DNA of 64,000 bases, taken from Auriscalpium vulgare (taxonomy: Eukaryota > Basidiomycota > Agaricomycetes > Russulales > Auriscalpiaceae). The stretch lies in NCBI GenBank assembly GCA_019915015.1, contig JAHBBC010000047.1:86464-150463 (forward strand), read 5' to 3'. Below, piece after piece: positions 1 to 10,400 of the stretch. How positions within the stretch are numbered: position 1 is the first letter of the stretch; each line of letters opens with the position of its first letter. The notes beneath the pieces are model-generated. The model searched no databases, had not been told where the DNA came from, and saw nothing but the letters and a program-made list of their open reading frames with translations. Made by a program: the position numbers and the translations under genes.

Positions 1-62
1 ATAGTCGTCGCGGAATACCTCTACGAGGATATAAGAATGAATATTGAGAGTGTCGGGCAATG

Positions 63-1441
63 TTACTCACGGAGAAGGTTTTCAACTGGTGAAGGTCGAT
101 TAGCACCGATGAGGCTACGGTACGCGGAACTCACCTGACGGATCCACGATGATGAAATCGACATCAACCTTGACATCGAAGTTGACGACGTCTGGGTTGG
201 CGGCGGCGGCAGGGCCAGGAGGCGCGGCAGCCTTGGCGGCGATTGCGGCGGTCGCGGCGATTGCGGCGGTCGCGGCGGGTGCGGCGGTCGCGGCGGGTGC
301 GGCCTTCGCGGCGGGTGCGGCCTTCGCGGCGGGTGCGGCCGTCGAGGCGGCCTTCGCGGCGGGTGCGGCCTTCGCGGCGGCTTTCTTCGGCAGCGGCGCC
401 TCGTCCATGAATGATGAGCTTGCAAGAACCTCTGGCACAGGAGAAGTGTCGGAGTCGGACAGCGACGCCGGCTCCAACGAGCCTGCAAAATGCTACTTAG
501 TAGGAAACCCGTACCTCAAACAGCATACACGTACCGAACTTCAAGGGCGTGACTGGCGCGCGCCGCATCTTCTTTCCGACCTTGGTTTGGATCGGGGTGG
601 AGCTCTCGTCTTTACGACGCTTTTTTGGGTCTTCCGTTGCATGGGGTGCCTTTTCGTCCTCGTCGTCGGCGTCCTCGTCTTCTTTCCCAGGCTTGTATCC
701 CCTGAACGAGTTCGATAGCATCTGTTCGGCTTTCCAGTGATTGCCACACAGTGCAAGAAGCGGCTGCATTGACTCAAGCTTGACGTATGCCTTGTTAAGT
801 TCACCTGGGTAAAAAGAACGGAAATATCCTAGATTGTGTTGCTTCAACTTCTGTTTCCCGGGCAGCAGCGCAAGAAGATCTGCGCGCACGATTCGTGCTG
901 AGTTACGGATGTTGATATATTCATTTTCGGGGACCAGGTTGCCTACTTCATTCCGGATGCAATACCGCATCGGTGGGCGGCTGGCATTCGTCGTCGTCCA
1001 ATGGGAGTCGTCGTTGCCTCTGCAGTCGTCTTTAGTCCAGAGGATCGAGACGGGATGATGTGCCGGCCTAACCGACGATTTGGGCTCGACGACAAGCGCA
1101 GGGGTCGACTCCTTTGAGGACTGATTTGAGAACGGAGTGGAACCGCGGCTGTTGTCTAAAAATGCCGGGTTAGTACGCGAATAATGAAGAAGATACTGAA
1201 CATTACCAGGATAAAGGGAACTCAATCGCAAAGCATCCTGCAATCGTGTAACCTCTGCGTTCAGTCGAAGTATTTCGTGGACTTGACGCTGCTGCGAGAA
1301 AAACATTTCGTGAACGAGCGGGTTGCGCATCAGGTCCTGGATGCCGAGGCTCTCAACTGGCGTAGAAGAAATATGGCTGGGGAAGGAAGAGGAAATTGAG
1401 CTATCCGAGAAATTTCCTGACCACTGCTCGTAGTTTGCCAT
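63..1441 (-). CDS. Hypothetical 425-aa fungal protein, 3 exons
   Basis: The function is not recognised. Reading the minus strand from ATG 1441, exons 1441-535, 482-135 and 85-63 join in frame (907+348+23 nt) to a TAA and give 425 aa. Both introns are GT...AG, 52 and 49 nt. The N-terminal half is Ser/Thr-rich. A central region (about residues 175-270, around NSARIVRADLLALL and NHWKAEQML) looks like a globular domain that I associate from memory with repeated agaricomycete hypothetical proteins. Next comes an acidic-basic stretch (DEDADDEDEK, KKRRKDES) suggesting a nuclear location, then an Ala/Pro/Lys repeat tail. The gene is divergent from the one starting at 1617, with 175 bp between the two ATGs. 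The clean three-exon join argues for an intact gene. Confidence 0.7.
215..375. repeat. GCGGC-type minisatellite inside exon 2
   Basis: Imperfect 15-30 bp GCGGC-rich units repeat here. On the minus strand they encode an Ala/Pro/Lys tract (AAPAAKAAPAAK-like) of the 425-aa protein. The tract is likely length-variable between strains and is a low-complexity tail, not a domain. Confidence 0.7.
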
Positions 1442-1616
1442 GGCTGGGGATGTTGGAGGAAGAGGAAGAGGAGAGACGGCGAACTTCATCTCGTCGGGCG
1501 CTCCGCCGCGCTGACACAGCAACTTCCCATGGCTTCCCACCTGCAAGCGCGCTCAGGCTGCGGCCAACTTGAACGTCCGAGTTCTGTCTTCTACGAGGGC
1601 CGAAAGCCATACCACA

Positions 1617-2163
1617 ATGGCAGGTCAGCAAGAGCAACGCAACGCTGCGACGCACCTAGACTGTTTATCTCTGATGTATGTGTATCTTGCTCGATGTTCT
1701 CACCGACTCGAACTGACTTTGCTTCTCGAAAAGCCATTCGCCCACGAGGTGATTTCTTTCTCTCTCGGTCCTCTTGATGAACTGACGTCCTCGAGCCAGG
1801 GTGGTTGTCGCAACAAAGAAAAGGCCTCAGCGAAGCGGAGCGACGTTCTTCCTAGAGTCGGCGCCGACGGGCCGGTACGAATACTACCCTCCGAACGGAG
1901 CTCATACCGTGCCACTCCCACCGCCCGCAAAGCCAACCGCACCTACAAGTACCCCTGGGAATGTCCTGCAATCTTCAGCTTCCGGAGGGCCCGAAGGTGT
2001 GGTGCCCGTGGCCAAGGGCTTCTCTGATGAAGTAGCGGCATGGCCCCGAGTCCTCAAGCTGAGGCGACAGAGGAAGGGCAGCCACGGTGAGTACTATTCC
2101 CTGCTACAATGCAGGCGGCCGCTGATTCCTCGCTTGTGAGAAGCTTTCAAGGCGATCCCATGA
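1617..2163 (+). CDS. Small hypothetical protein, ~127 aa, 4 exons with a 15-nt microexon
   Basis: The function is not recognised. ATG 1617 opens MAGQQEQRNAATHL. Exons 1617-1675, 1734-1748 and 1800-2086 join in frame through GT...AG introns of 58 and 51 nt. A last intron (2087-2140) with exon 2141-2163 ends in TGA, total 384 nt. The body holds TKKRPQRSGATFF and a Pro-rich stretch around PLPPPAKPTAPT. There is no signal peptide or membrane segment. The second exon is only 15 nt. It is supported because skipping it would shift the frame, while both flanking introns have normal borders. Exon 4 is the least certain part. Confidence 0.55.
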
Positions 2164-2583
2164 AACTGCCGCCAAGTCGCGCCGACTCGAGGAAGGGGAG
2201 GAGTTGAGGCGAAAAGTCCGCATCATACCGAGTTATTCACCAAGTGGGGGCGGATCGAGGCGAGGAGTTCCCCGCTGGGTCGAGACTGACGCACGTTGTT
2301 TTAAAAGCCACTTACTGGCTAGCTTGTCTATTGAAATGAAATATTTCTTGCATTGCACGAGACATCCGGCCTGTGTCGCGCATGCTATACCTTTACGCAA
2401 TCGTACGTGCATTACCCCTCGCTGAGGCTTACACAACGTTGTACATCCTATCCTCGATGACAGGCAGCGACTTCCCGCGCCTGCACTCTCCTGCCCGTGA
2501 AGCTGATCGGCTGCACCGTCGCGGACTTGCCGAGCCCTGGATGCCGAGCCCTGGATGAATCTCAGCACGGCCTCGTAAACAGT
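2164..2583. other. Intergenic, no gene seen
   Basis: About 420 bp between the plus gene ending at 2163 and the minus-strand coding at 2584. Open frames are short and lack motifs. It holds a duplicated 12-nt word (TGGATGCCGAGC-like) near 2538-2558. Confidence 0.4.
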
Positions 2584-3470
2584 TTACTCACCAAAGTAGA
2601 AGCCCTCGCGCCCGATTGGCGTGTACGGGTCCGCTGGCGCGGCGTCTCGGGAGCAGCGTCGTCGTTGCCGGCCTCTGAACCAGCCTCTGAGTCGTCTGCC
2701 TTGTATTCCTCCACGCGTTCGAGGCGGCGTAGTACTCGTCCGAGTAGAACTCCGCCTCGTCGACTGCCTTGTTGTCCTTCTGTGCCGCCTTGATCGCCTC
2801 ATCCTCGGTCGCCTTACTCGCAGCGGCAGCGGCGGTCGCCTCCTTCTGCACCCAGCCACGGTCCCACTCAGAAGATGTTGCCGTCGCCGGTGCCTGCTTT
2901 GCCCAAAGATCCTGGGAGGAAGCCAAGAGCGATGGAGGCAGAGCGGGAGCCTGTGGGTGTGAATGCGCTGCCAGAGGCATTCCGATGACCTGAATCGCCG
3001 CGGCTCATGTTGTACGTAGACTGTTCGGACGGTTCAGCATCGAGGAGCGCATAATTATCTGACTTCTCACCGGCATGATTGCAGCAGGAAGTCGCCTTGC
3101 AGACGCGCTCTTCCTCCTCACGGCGAGCCTTCCCCTGCTGCTCCTTCAGCTGCCTCTCCTCCTCCTTGTGCTTGCGCTCCTCAGCATACTCAGCCTCCTC
3201 CTTCGCGGGTTCCTCGGCACGGTCCTGTGTGCGGAAGCAGGCCAGCGGGCGCGCTTGTAGAGGGGCGGATGGTGGGAAGGGGCTCAGGCGGGTCTGCAAA
3301 GAACCGTTGCGCGTTGCGGCTGCCTTGACTAGCTTGACTCTTCTGCTGTACGGGTCGCTGTGTGCACCTGTTTGATGTACTGTCACACACTCCACTACTT
3401 GGTAGCAATGTACTACACTCACCTGGGTCCGCAACATCCCCTCCCATTGCTTGTACTGCTCTCCCATGTC
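2584..3470 (-). CDS. Hypothetical Glu/Lys-rich coiled-coil protein (boundaries uncertain)
   Basis: The function is not recognised. Two minus-strand open stretches look like exons of one gene. The first (about 3470-2870) has a charged run near 3240-3090 (EEAEYAEERKHKEEERQL) predicting a coiled coil. The second (about 2980-2588) is Ala/Lys/Glu-rich (KEATAAAAASKATEDEA) and ends in a stop at 2588. A probable intron with donor GTGAGT lies at about 3422. The frames do not join cleanly by eye, so a frameshift or missed intron is possible. It lies just upstream of, and opposite to, the Tnp2 transposase and may be a passenger of that transposon or a host gene. Confidence 0.35.
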
Positions 3471-3649
3471 AGTGTCATGTCTCTCGGGGCACGAGACCAC
3501 CGTGCGCAAATAATCAAGCCGTAGTGGGGTAGAAATATGCAGCAGAGGGGGCGTCGAACATGAAGATTTTACCCAGGAGATGGAGATGGGGGTGTAAAGA
3601 GAATATTGGTCGCCAGTCGCGCGACTAAGCAGAAGTTCCCACGCTGCGC

Positions 3650-5732
3650 TTGCAAGGCGCGCTGACTCGAATAGCTCCAAGTCTACGTCGACGTCCTCCC
3701 CTGATCGTCTGCTGCGATGCCGACCTGCTGCTGCACAAATTGCTTCCCAAGAAGACTGTCGCAATCGGGACATTGAAGAAACACTTAGCACTCGACAGGA
3801 AGCGACTGAATGATCCCCTCAACACTGACGCGTTCAAGGCTGCTGTTCGACAGAGTATGGCCCTTTGCTCGCAGGAGATACGAATGTTCAACAATGGTAT
3901 GTGTTCCTTAACATAGACTTCATGCTTATCTTATAGTAGCTGCCGCTGATGGCCCAGATCATGACGATCAGGAGCCACTTGCGCCGGGTGACTCGGATGA
4001 GGCTCTTGCAGATGATGCTGATGATGCTGATGACGAGGCTGAAGAGGCTCGGTATGCCAACAGGGAAAGATCTGAAGGTGAGTGAAGTAGATTCATCTGT
4101 AGGCATGGATCAGTAGACTCATTTATTCCCAGAATATCAACAGGATGAAACTGTCTCTGATTCTATGGACTCTGGTGCTGCTATGATGCCAGAGCTGCCA
4201 ATGGATATAGACAATCAGGCTCTGGAATCAGGCTCTGATGATGATGATGATGGAAACGAAAATGAAAATGAAAATGAAAATGGCAGACAAAATGACTCTG
4301 TGGATGATGATGATGATAATGAAGATCTTGATATTTTGGACATTGCTGAAGAGCAGCAACCTGTGGACTCAGAGGCTGCAGGAAGCAGTGAAAATGAGTC
4401 AGATCAAGATGCTATAAATGCTGAACCCAATTTTGAGCACTTGAATATGCTGCCTGATACAGCTGCTGCATTGAAGAAGTCTCTCCTTGATGGCTATACT
4501 TGCCCACCAGTAGCCAATGAAGATACTCTTAGGACTATGCCTCTGGAACAGTCAGAGAAGCTGTCACTCAAGCATTGGGTTGCTTGGAAAAGGTCTAATG
4601 GCACTGTCCAGGCATACATAGAACATGGCCAAGTTCTTGCTGAGAGTACTGGTGCTGAAATACTCAGCCTATATAATGTTAGAAAACTTGCTAGCAAAGC
4701 CACAGGTCTGCAACCTCAGAAAACAGATATATGCTTGAACAGCTGTCTGGCATATACAGGAGAGTTCAAAGAACTGGCATCATGCCCATATAAAAAACAT
4801 GGGATGGTATGCAATCAACCACGATATAAGCCTACTAAGAAACCTACATCTGTCAAAAAGCCCAGGGCTCAAATGCTGTCATTGCCAATAATTCCGACGA
4901 TTCAGGCATTATTTGCAAATGCAGATACTGCAGAGTTGATGAGATCAAGAGATAGGTGCTTGAAGGAGACTCTTACATTGCTGGCTGAGGCATCAGGTGT
5001 TCAAAACCATTCTGACTTTGCTAATGGGACTGTCCATATACATCACTACAAGAAATCTGGCTTATTTGAGAAGGAAAGAGATATTGGCTTTGCTTTGTCA
5101 ACAGATGGGGCACAGCTTACTATGAAAAAACAATCAGATACTTGGGTATTAATACTTGAAGTGCTCAACTTTCCACCTGAGCTTCGATACAAAGCCTCCA
5201 ATGTTGTGATCCCATTGGCTATTCCTGGACCTCAGCCACCTGGAAATGTAGAGTCATTTTTATGGGGACTATTTCAAGAAATGATGAAATTGTCAGCTGG
5301 GGTGTGGATATGGGATGCATGTGATTCATCCTATTTTATCAACAAAGCATACTTGTGCATGGTGCTTGGTGATATGTTAGGGTCAGCTAAAATGAATGGT
5401 ATGGCTGGTCATGCAGCTATCTTTGGTGATCGATTCAGTATGATGCGTGGGGCTCAGGCCTCTCTCAATAAGGGAGCCAAAGCTCAGTACTATCCTGCAG
5501 CCCCACCACAGCAGGAGAAGTACAATCCAGACAGGCCAATTTATGATTTTGCCAGATTACCTATGCGCAATGAAAATGACTATAGAAAAACTCTGGACAA
5601 GCTGAACAAAGCTGCTACAAAGACTGCTCGTGCCAAGATTACCCGTGAGACAGGTGTTTCACGTATGCCTTTGTGTATGGCTATGCCAGCATTTCTACAT
5701 CCATCATTCTTTCCACTTGACCCATTCCATTT
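3650..5732 (+). pseudogene. Tnp2-type (CACTA/EnSpm) transposase, N-terminal piece
   Basis: This is the 5' part of a DNA transposase gene. Exons of about 3650-3896, 3937-4077 and 4133-5732 join in frame through introns of 40 and 55 nt. The start is uncertain. After a short Cys/His-like N-terminus comes a long acidic linker with Asn/Glu repeats. The catalytic-type region follows: DIGFALSTDGAQ, then VIPLAIPGPQPPGNVE, then WIWDACD and a conserved GDMLGSAKMNGMAGHA block. These fit the order of the Tnp2 transposase family (Pfam PF02992). The frame runs to FFPLDPFH and is cut at 5732/5733 by element A. The rest of the protein resumes at 40645. The product cannot be made as a single polypeptide here. 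Confidence 0.75.
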
Positions 5733-5750
5733 ACGATTACTCTTAATCGT
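5733..5750 (-). repeat. Terminal hairpin of element A
   Basis: A perfect 7-bp stem (ACGATTA/TAATCGT) with a 4-nt CTCT loop lies exactly at the element boundary. The same sequence starts element B at 41575 and, inverted, ends element C at 39734. Terminal hairpins of this type occur at the 3' ends of Helitron/Helentron elements. Confidence 0.8.
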
Positions 5751-6164
5751 TCTTTTCTCTAACCAGTCAGGCCAAAAAATGTGTGTTTGGATCGTTACCA
5801 AAGGAAATTATATCCCACGGTCAAGTCGCGTCGTCCCACCTGCCTAATTGAGTAATTCTTACCTAAGTAGCTTCTGCCCAATGCTTTTTCACACCTTTGC
5901 ATCTCAAAAGACACTCGTGTCTGTGAGTATTTTGTGTTTTGCAAGCTAAATAGCACAGATATGCATATGATTCAAATTGTTCTGTGATGAGAATAGGAGG
6001 CCCTACAGTTTCCGTTTTTGGTAAAAAGTTCCCACGCATGGTGCAGAGAAAGATGACGTAGTTTTCGAGGGCAAACCGCCAATTGATCCGGTTTACTATG
6101 TCATTTTTCTCTACTCCGGCTACTACAATACCCGGGCCCAACTGTTTCATTACTAAAAATCCAC

Positions 6165-6250
6165 ACACAGCGGGAATTGAACCCACAGTACATGGTTCAT
6201 AAGTTACATAATATAGGCTAAGAGCGTTAACCACTAGACTACAAGGCTGC
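6165..6250 (-). ncRNA. tRNA-like sequence with Pol III A and B boxes (element A)
   Basis: Read on the minus strand, TAGTCTAGTGG matches the A-box consensus. About 45 nt later GGTTCAATTCC matches the B box, set in a T-arm with a perfect 5-bp stem (GTGGG/CCCGC, one G-T pair) and 7-nt loop. The acceptor and anticodon arms are degenerate, so this is a tRNA-derived relic or Pol III promoter, not a working tRNA gene. It points toward the hairpin end of the element about 430 nt away. Diverged copies lie in B (42005-42094) and C (39221-39310). Confidence 0.6.
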
Positions 6251-6253
6251 ATA

Positions 6254-7380
6254 TCTATAATAGTTGTGTATAGCTTGTATCAACCTTCTACCTCCTTGTG
6301 CCTTACAAAACATTTTGCTCTTTCTATCAGATTCTTGCCTTTTCCCTGATACAATGTACACATATTATATATTGTCGGAAAGCTACAACCAATGCACACA
6401 CAATGGTCATGGTGCTGGAGTCTGAAGGACTTGTGATGTATCTCTGGTGCGTATTTACCACCTGTGTGTAGACCCAGGTCTACCAAGCGCGGGCATGTGT
6501 AAGCCTACAGCTTACTACATACATTTTTCCTTTCTCTTTTCTCTCTCATCGGACTCGTACATAGTATATATTCTCGTCCCCGTACTTACGCACCAGCGCG
6601 CCCCGGCAATCGCCGTGCCGCTGCCACGTCACAGTCGCGTTGTGTTCGCTCTGCTCTCTCTCCTCATCTACAACTGCCTCTCCTGTACCCACACCTCCTC
6701 TGCTTCCTAGCAATCCCGACTTGGTTCCTATCTGCGTCGCCTGATTCTTGTCTTTGAGTGTTTCCGCCGCACGGCGGTCTCCAGCATGTGACCAATGATA
6801 AGCCTCACTCCGCGCTCCGATGCAATTCTTCACCAATTTTCGCACTTTTGACAAGTTAACAGTCATGCAATTCTGGAGGTTGGAGAGTCGCACACATGAG
6901 CTCCAACCACCCGATATAGTCTCTCTGAATTCTTGCAAGATTGAAGCCAGAGTTCTGACCGTTGGAGTCTCGCAGGGCATTTGGGCGATCGGAATCATAC
7001 CTTGGACACCACACTCAGACCATCAACTCAGTTGCACACCCCACACACAGTCATCCGACCACTCGCACATTGTTTCAACCGCATCCACATGACCTCGAGC
7101 ATAGCATCCTCTCACAGCTGTCACAACTTGGCGGGATTTCATATGACATTTTTATTGTTGAGATTGTTGTTAGAACATGTTCGCCACACCGCTCCAATAA
7201 CTCTGTGACTGCCGGGTACCTCTATAGTTTGCGCCATTATCCTCCATCCATTGTCCAGCTTAGCTCTTGAGCTTACACCACATTTCTCTGATCTAGATTG
7301 TTCTGTGATTGCGCCAGTGCTCCAATTATTGCTCCACTGCTCTGACCGTTGCACACACCATTCCAGTACATTCCTCTGAA
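6254..7380. other. Non-coding left arm of element A
   Basis: The arm aligns by eye with B unit 1 (about 42097-44668), B unit 2 (45396-47972) and, inverted, with C. It lacks the 1.45-kb block that both B units carry (the join in A is at about 6640). No protein-coding signal was seen. The last bases before D are CCTCTGAA. Confidence 0.7.
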
Positions 7381-7445
7381 CTTGCTGGGAGTGGGCCGGT
7401 GCATAGCACGGCAAGACGATTCCCTGCCCAGGGTTGGATTCTATA
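7381..7445 (+). repeat. CTTG terminus of element D with subterminal ACGATTCCCT motif
   Basis: The boundary is placed by loss of similarity to B after CCTCTGAA. The subterminal motif at 7411-7420 is followed by CCCAGGG, so the region CCCTGCCCAGGG can also form a stem. It lies only 87 bp from the stop codon of the protease exon. Confidence 0.65.
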
Positions 7446-7467
7446 AGGTTCAATGGATATTTTTATG

Positions 7468-10400
7468 TTAATAGATATTGCTATATATAAGTACACTTGC
7501 TTTTCTACCTCTACAAGAATATATGTCATTAATAGCTGATATTTTACCATCTTCTATGCATGATTTTCCTGTAGATATCCCATCATGATACCAGAGAGTA
7601 CCATTGTCTGTTACAAGACGTACAGTGAAGTGTGCATCACCATGGTATACAATGCCTTTTAGTCTATAGGTGAACTTGTCATCCCCTTCACCTATTGTCA
7701 TAGTATGCTTTATTTTCAACTCTGCCACATTATGAGGCAGAATAACCACAAGAAATGGAGGGGGTGGATTGGGAAATCTCACGCATCGAGTAAGGATATG
7801 CTGACATGTTACACATCTGTTACCTGCCCTTCTAGTCAACCTCTTTTTCAGCTCAGCTGCAATGGTCTGTGGGACATCATTGCTTAACGTCCAAGAGGGG
7901 GTATTGACAGCATTCTGCTGATTGACAATATTACAATGGGCACATTTGACATCTACTGACATTAAATATTGTTCACTTTTAAATACTTCTTCACACAAAC
8001 TATAGATATCTGTACCTGTATGGTCATCCATAGGAAATGATTGAGCATTAGAAGTATGCAGCATAAGCTGAATTTTATCTCGAGTGCTTTCCAAACTGTG
8101 TTGCTGATGAACCAAGATCCAGTTATCTGAAAGGGCTTTGAATACTGCATTCATATTTGCAGCTCTTTCCATCCAGAGCTCTTGGTGAGTTGTGTATATC
8201 TGATAGAGTATAGTTAGAATACTGTCATATGCACAGCTCCAAGTATTAGCATTCCACACCAGGCCAACTTGTTGAGATCCAGTATTTGCCACAGTGCGCC
8301 TTCTCTTTGTCAGTCGTAAAGGACCTTGATCTTCATTTACTGTGTTGAGAGTGCTTGTTCCCAATGCAGGAATGAGCATATCTTTGTCTATATTATCAAA
8401 CTTTCTCTTTTGTTGTTTTGACTGTCAATACTTGTGACCTTTTTCACTCCCTTATGAGATGTAATTTTTCTCCAAGGTGTGTCATCTTCTGTGGAAGGGA
8501 TCATCATTGGATTAGATTTTGACCACCTGATAGAGTGATGGACCTTGTCAGGGACAACACCTGCTCCACGCCAGCTTTGATACTGCCTTATTAAACTTGA
8601 ACGTGTAGTAGCATTGATAGTCTCTGGAAGCTCCCCTACATAACGCAAGCGAGTGATTTCATCTAATATCTCCAACTCCCGAAATTCCTGCCTTAGATAT
8701 CCAGGCAAGCCACCTGTGATTTTTGAAATATCACACATCTGCAAAATTATGGTACCTTGTAAGCTGGAGCCTCTTGACAGACAGGTGTATACCGAATGAT
8801 GAGTTCTAGAGTTTTTGAGATCAACTACATTAAAGGGTCGTGTGCGGCCCTGTGAGCCATAGTCCGTCATTGCAAAATTTGGCAGTATAGGTACCTGCTC
8901 TCGAGAAACATAGACTGTGCTGTCATTTTGCATTTTGCATTGTATTGGCACCAACTGTTTTGATACAGGAACAACATTCAACGGCAAATCTTTGAGCTGT
9001 ACATCAGTTGGGGGCTTTGTGAGCTTAACAAATACAGTCTCCAGTGTGCTTTTATTATTGTTATGCAAGTTTGCCTTCCAGCCAACAACTGTTCCTTCTG
9101 CACCATTTGTAACACACACTTCAGTTGCCTCATTTTTCTTGATGAGAACAGGCATGCCGCGGCAAAGCCTCAGAGTCCCAGGAATATGCATAGATGCTGC
9201 ATGAGGCAACTGCTGTAATTTATCTTGAAGTGACTCTGGCAAAATGTCTGAAGCTCTGCGAGGGTCCATAAAATTATCCTTCTTTCGTTTGGACACCACC
9301 TGTGACTTCCACTTGTCCACAGATACAAAGTCTGTGAGCTTTTGCTTTGTATCATGAGCAAATTTGACACAGCCCAGTGCATTTATTTGATCACGTTGAG
9401 CATTTAAAGCTGTAATAACAGAGACATGCCTAAAATTAGGGTGTGAAACATCAACCAAAGGATTCTGGGGTCCCACCACTCTTGATCTCAGCAAAGAAAT
9501 ATCATCTGAGGTACAAGCTTTATATCGCATATTCTCAAGTGCAGTGCGAAAGCGACTATCTTCCTCTGATATAGTATTCTGCCTCATATTCTGTCTTAAT
9601 AATACCACAACTGTTGTCTGATGCCACTGTGCCTTTCCCATTGTATGCTTTTGATCGCGTATACTATTTGTTGTACTTAAAACAGTTCCAACTTTGTGAT
9701 TGAATAAAGCAGGTCCCTTAGTATTAATTGGGGGTAATTGGGCAAAGTCCCCAGCAAAAATCATGTTTTTCCCCCCAAATGCTTGATCTTCAATTTGCAT
9801 GGCAGTACTCATCTGGCCACTGATGTTGTATAAATCACCGCAATCAACCATAGATATCTCATCTAAAAAGACATATTTTACATGTCGCAGTCGATCTCGA
9901 ATGGCTGTCATTGTGCCAGCAGACTCATTCACGCCACTGCCAGATGTTTCTCCGCCACCTCTAAAGCCAAGCACAGAGTGGTAGGTTGATCCAGAGACGA
10001 GAGCAGCAGCAGACCCTGTGGGAGCTACTATCAAAAACAGGAAAGACTGCCCACGTTTTTCAAAGAACGCAATAAGAGCTTTTATCACTTGTGATTTCCC
10101 TGTACCAGCCATGCCCCCTACATGCATCTTCAGCTGTGAGGCTGTATCATCAACAGAATGGTTAGCAATAATACTGAAAGCACGTTCTTGCTCTTCATTC
10201 AGAGTAAACTGTAAACATGTCTCAGCAATTAAATCTTGATCCCTCTTCTGTTGAGGTAAGAATGATTTGAAGAGATAGGCATAGTCTACAACTTGAACTT
10301 TATTTGCAGTAGATATAGACTTTCTGAAAGGCCCAGTGGGCTCTTGATCACTATTCTCTGTGCCCGTCATCTGCACTTGTACTTGGTTTTGCTTTTGTGA

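Noticed and set aside
149..718. Plus-strand Ala-rich open frame
   Set aside because: It is the shadow of the GCGGC repeat and of the minus-strand 425-aa gene, whose three exons join cleanly.
3400..3650. CACTA-like word CCACTAC near 3391 as the left end of the Tnp2 transposon
   Set aside because: No matching inverted partner was found at 48.9-49.2 kb, so the transposon ends remain unknown.
5733..6250. A stand-alone tRNA-derived SINE at the left end
   Set aside because: The same left end always pairs with the same right end (A, B, C), and the insertion sites close in frame only when the whole element is removed.
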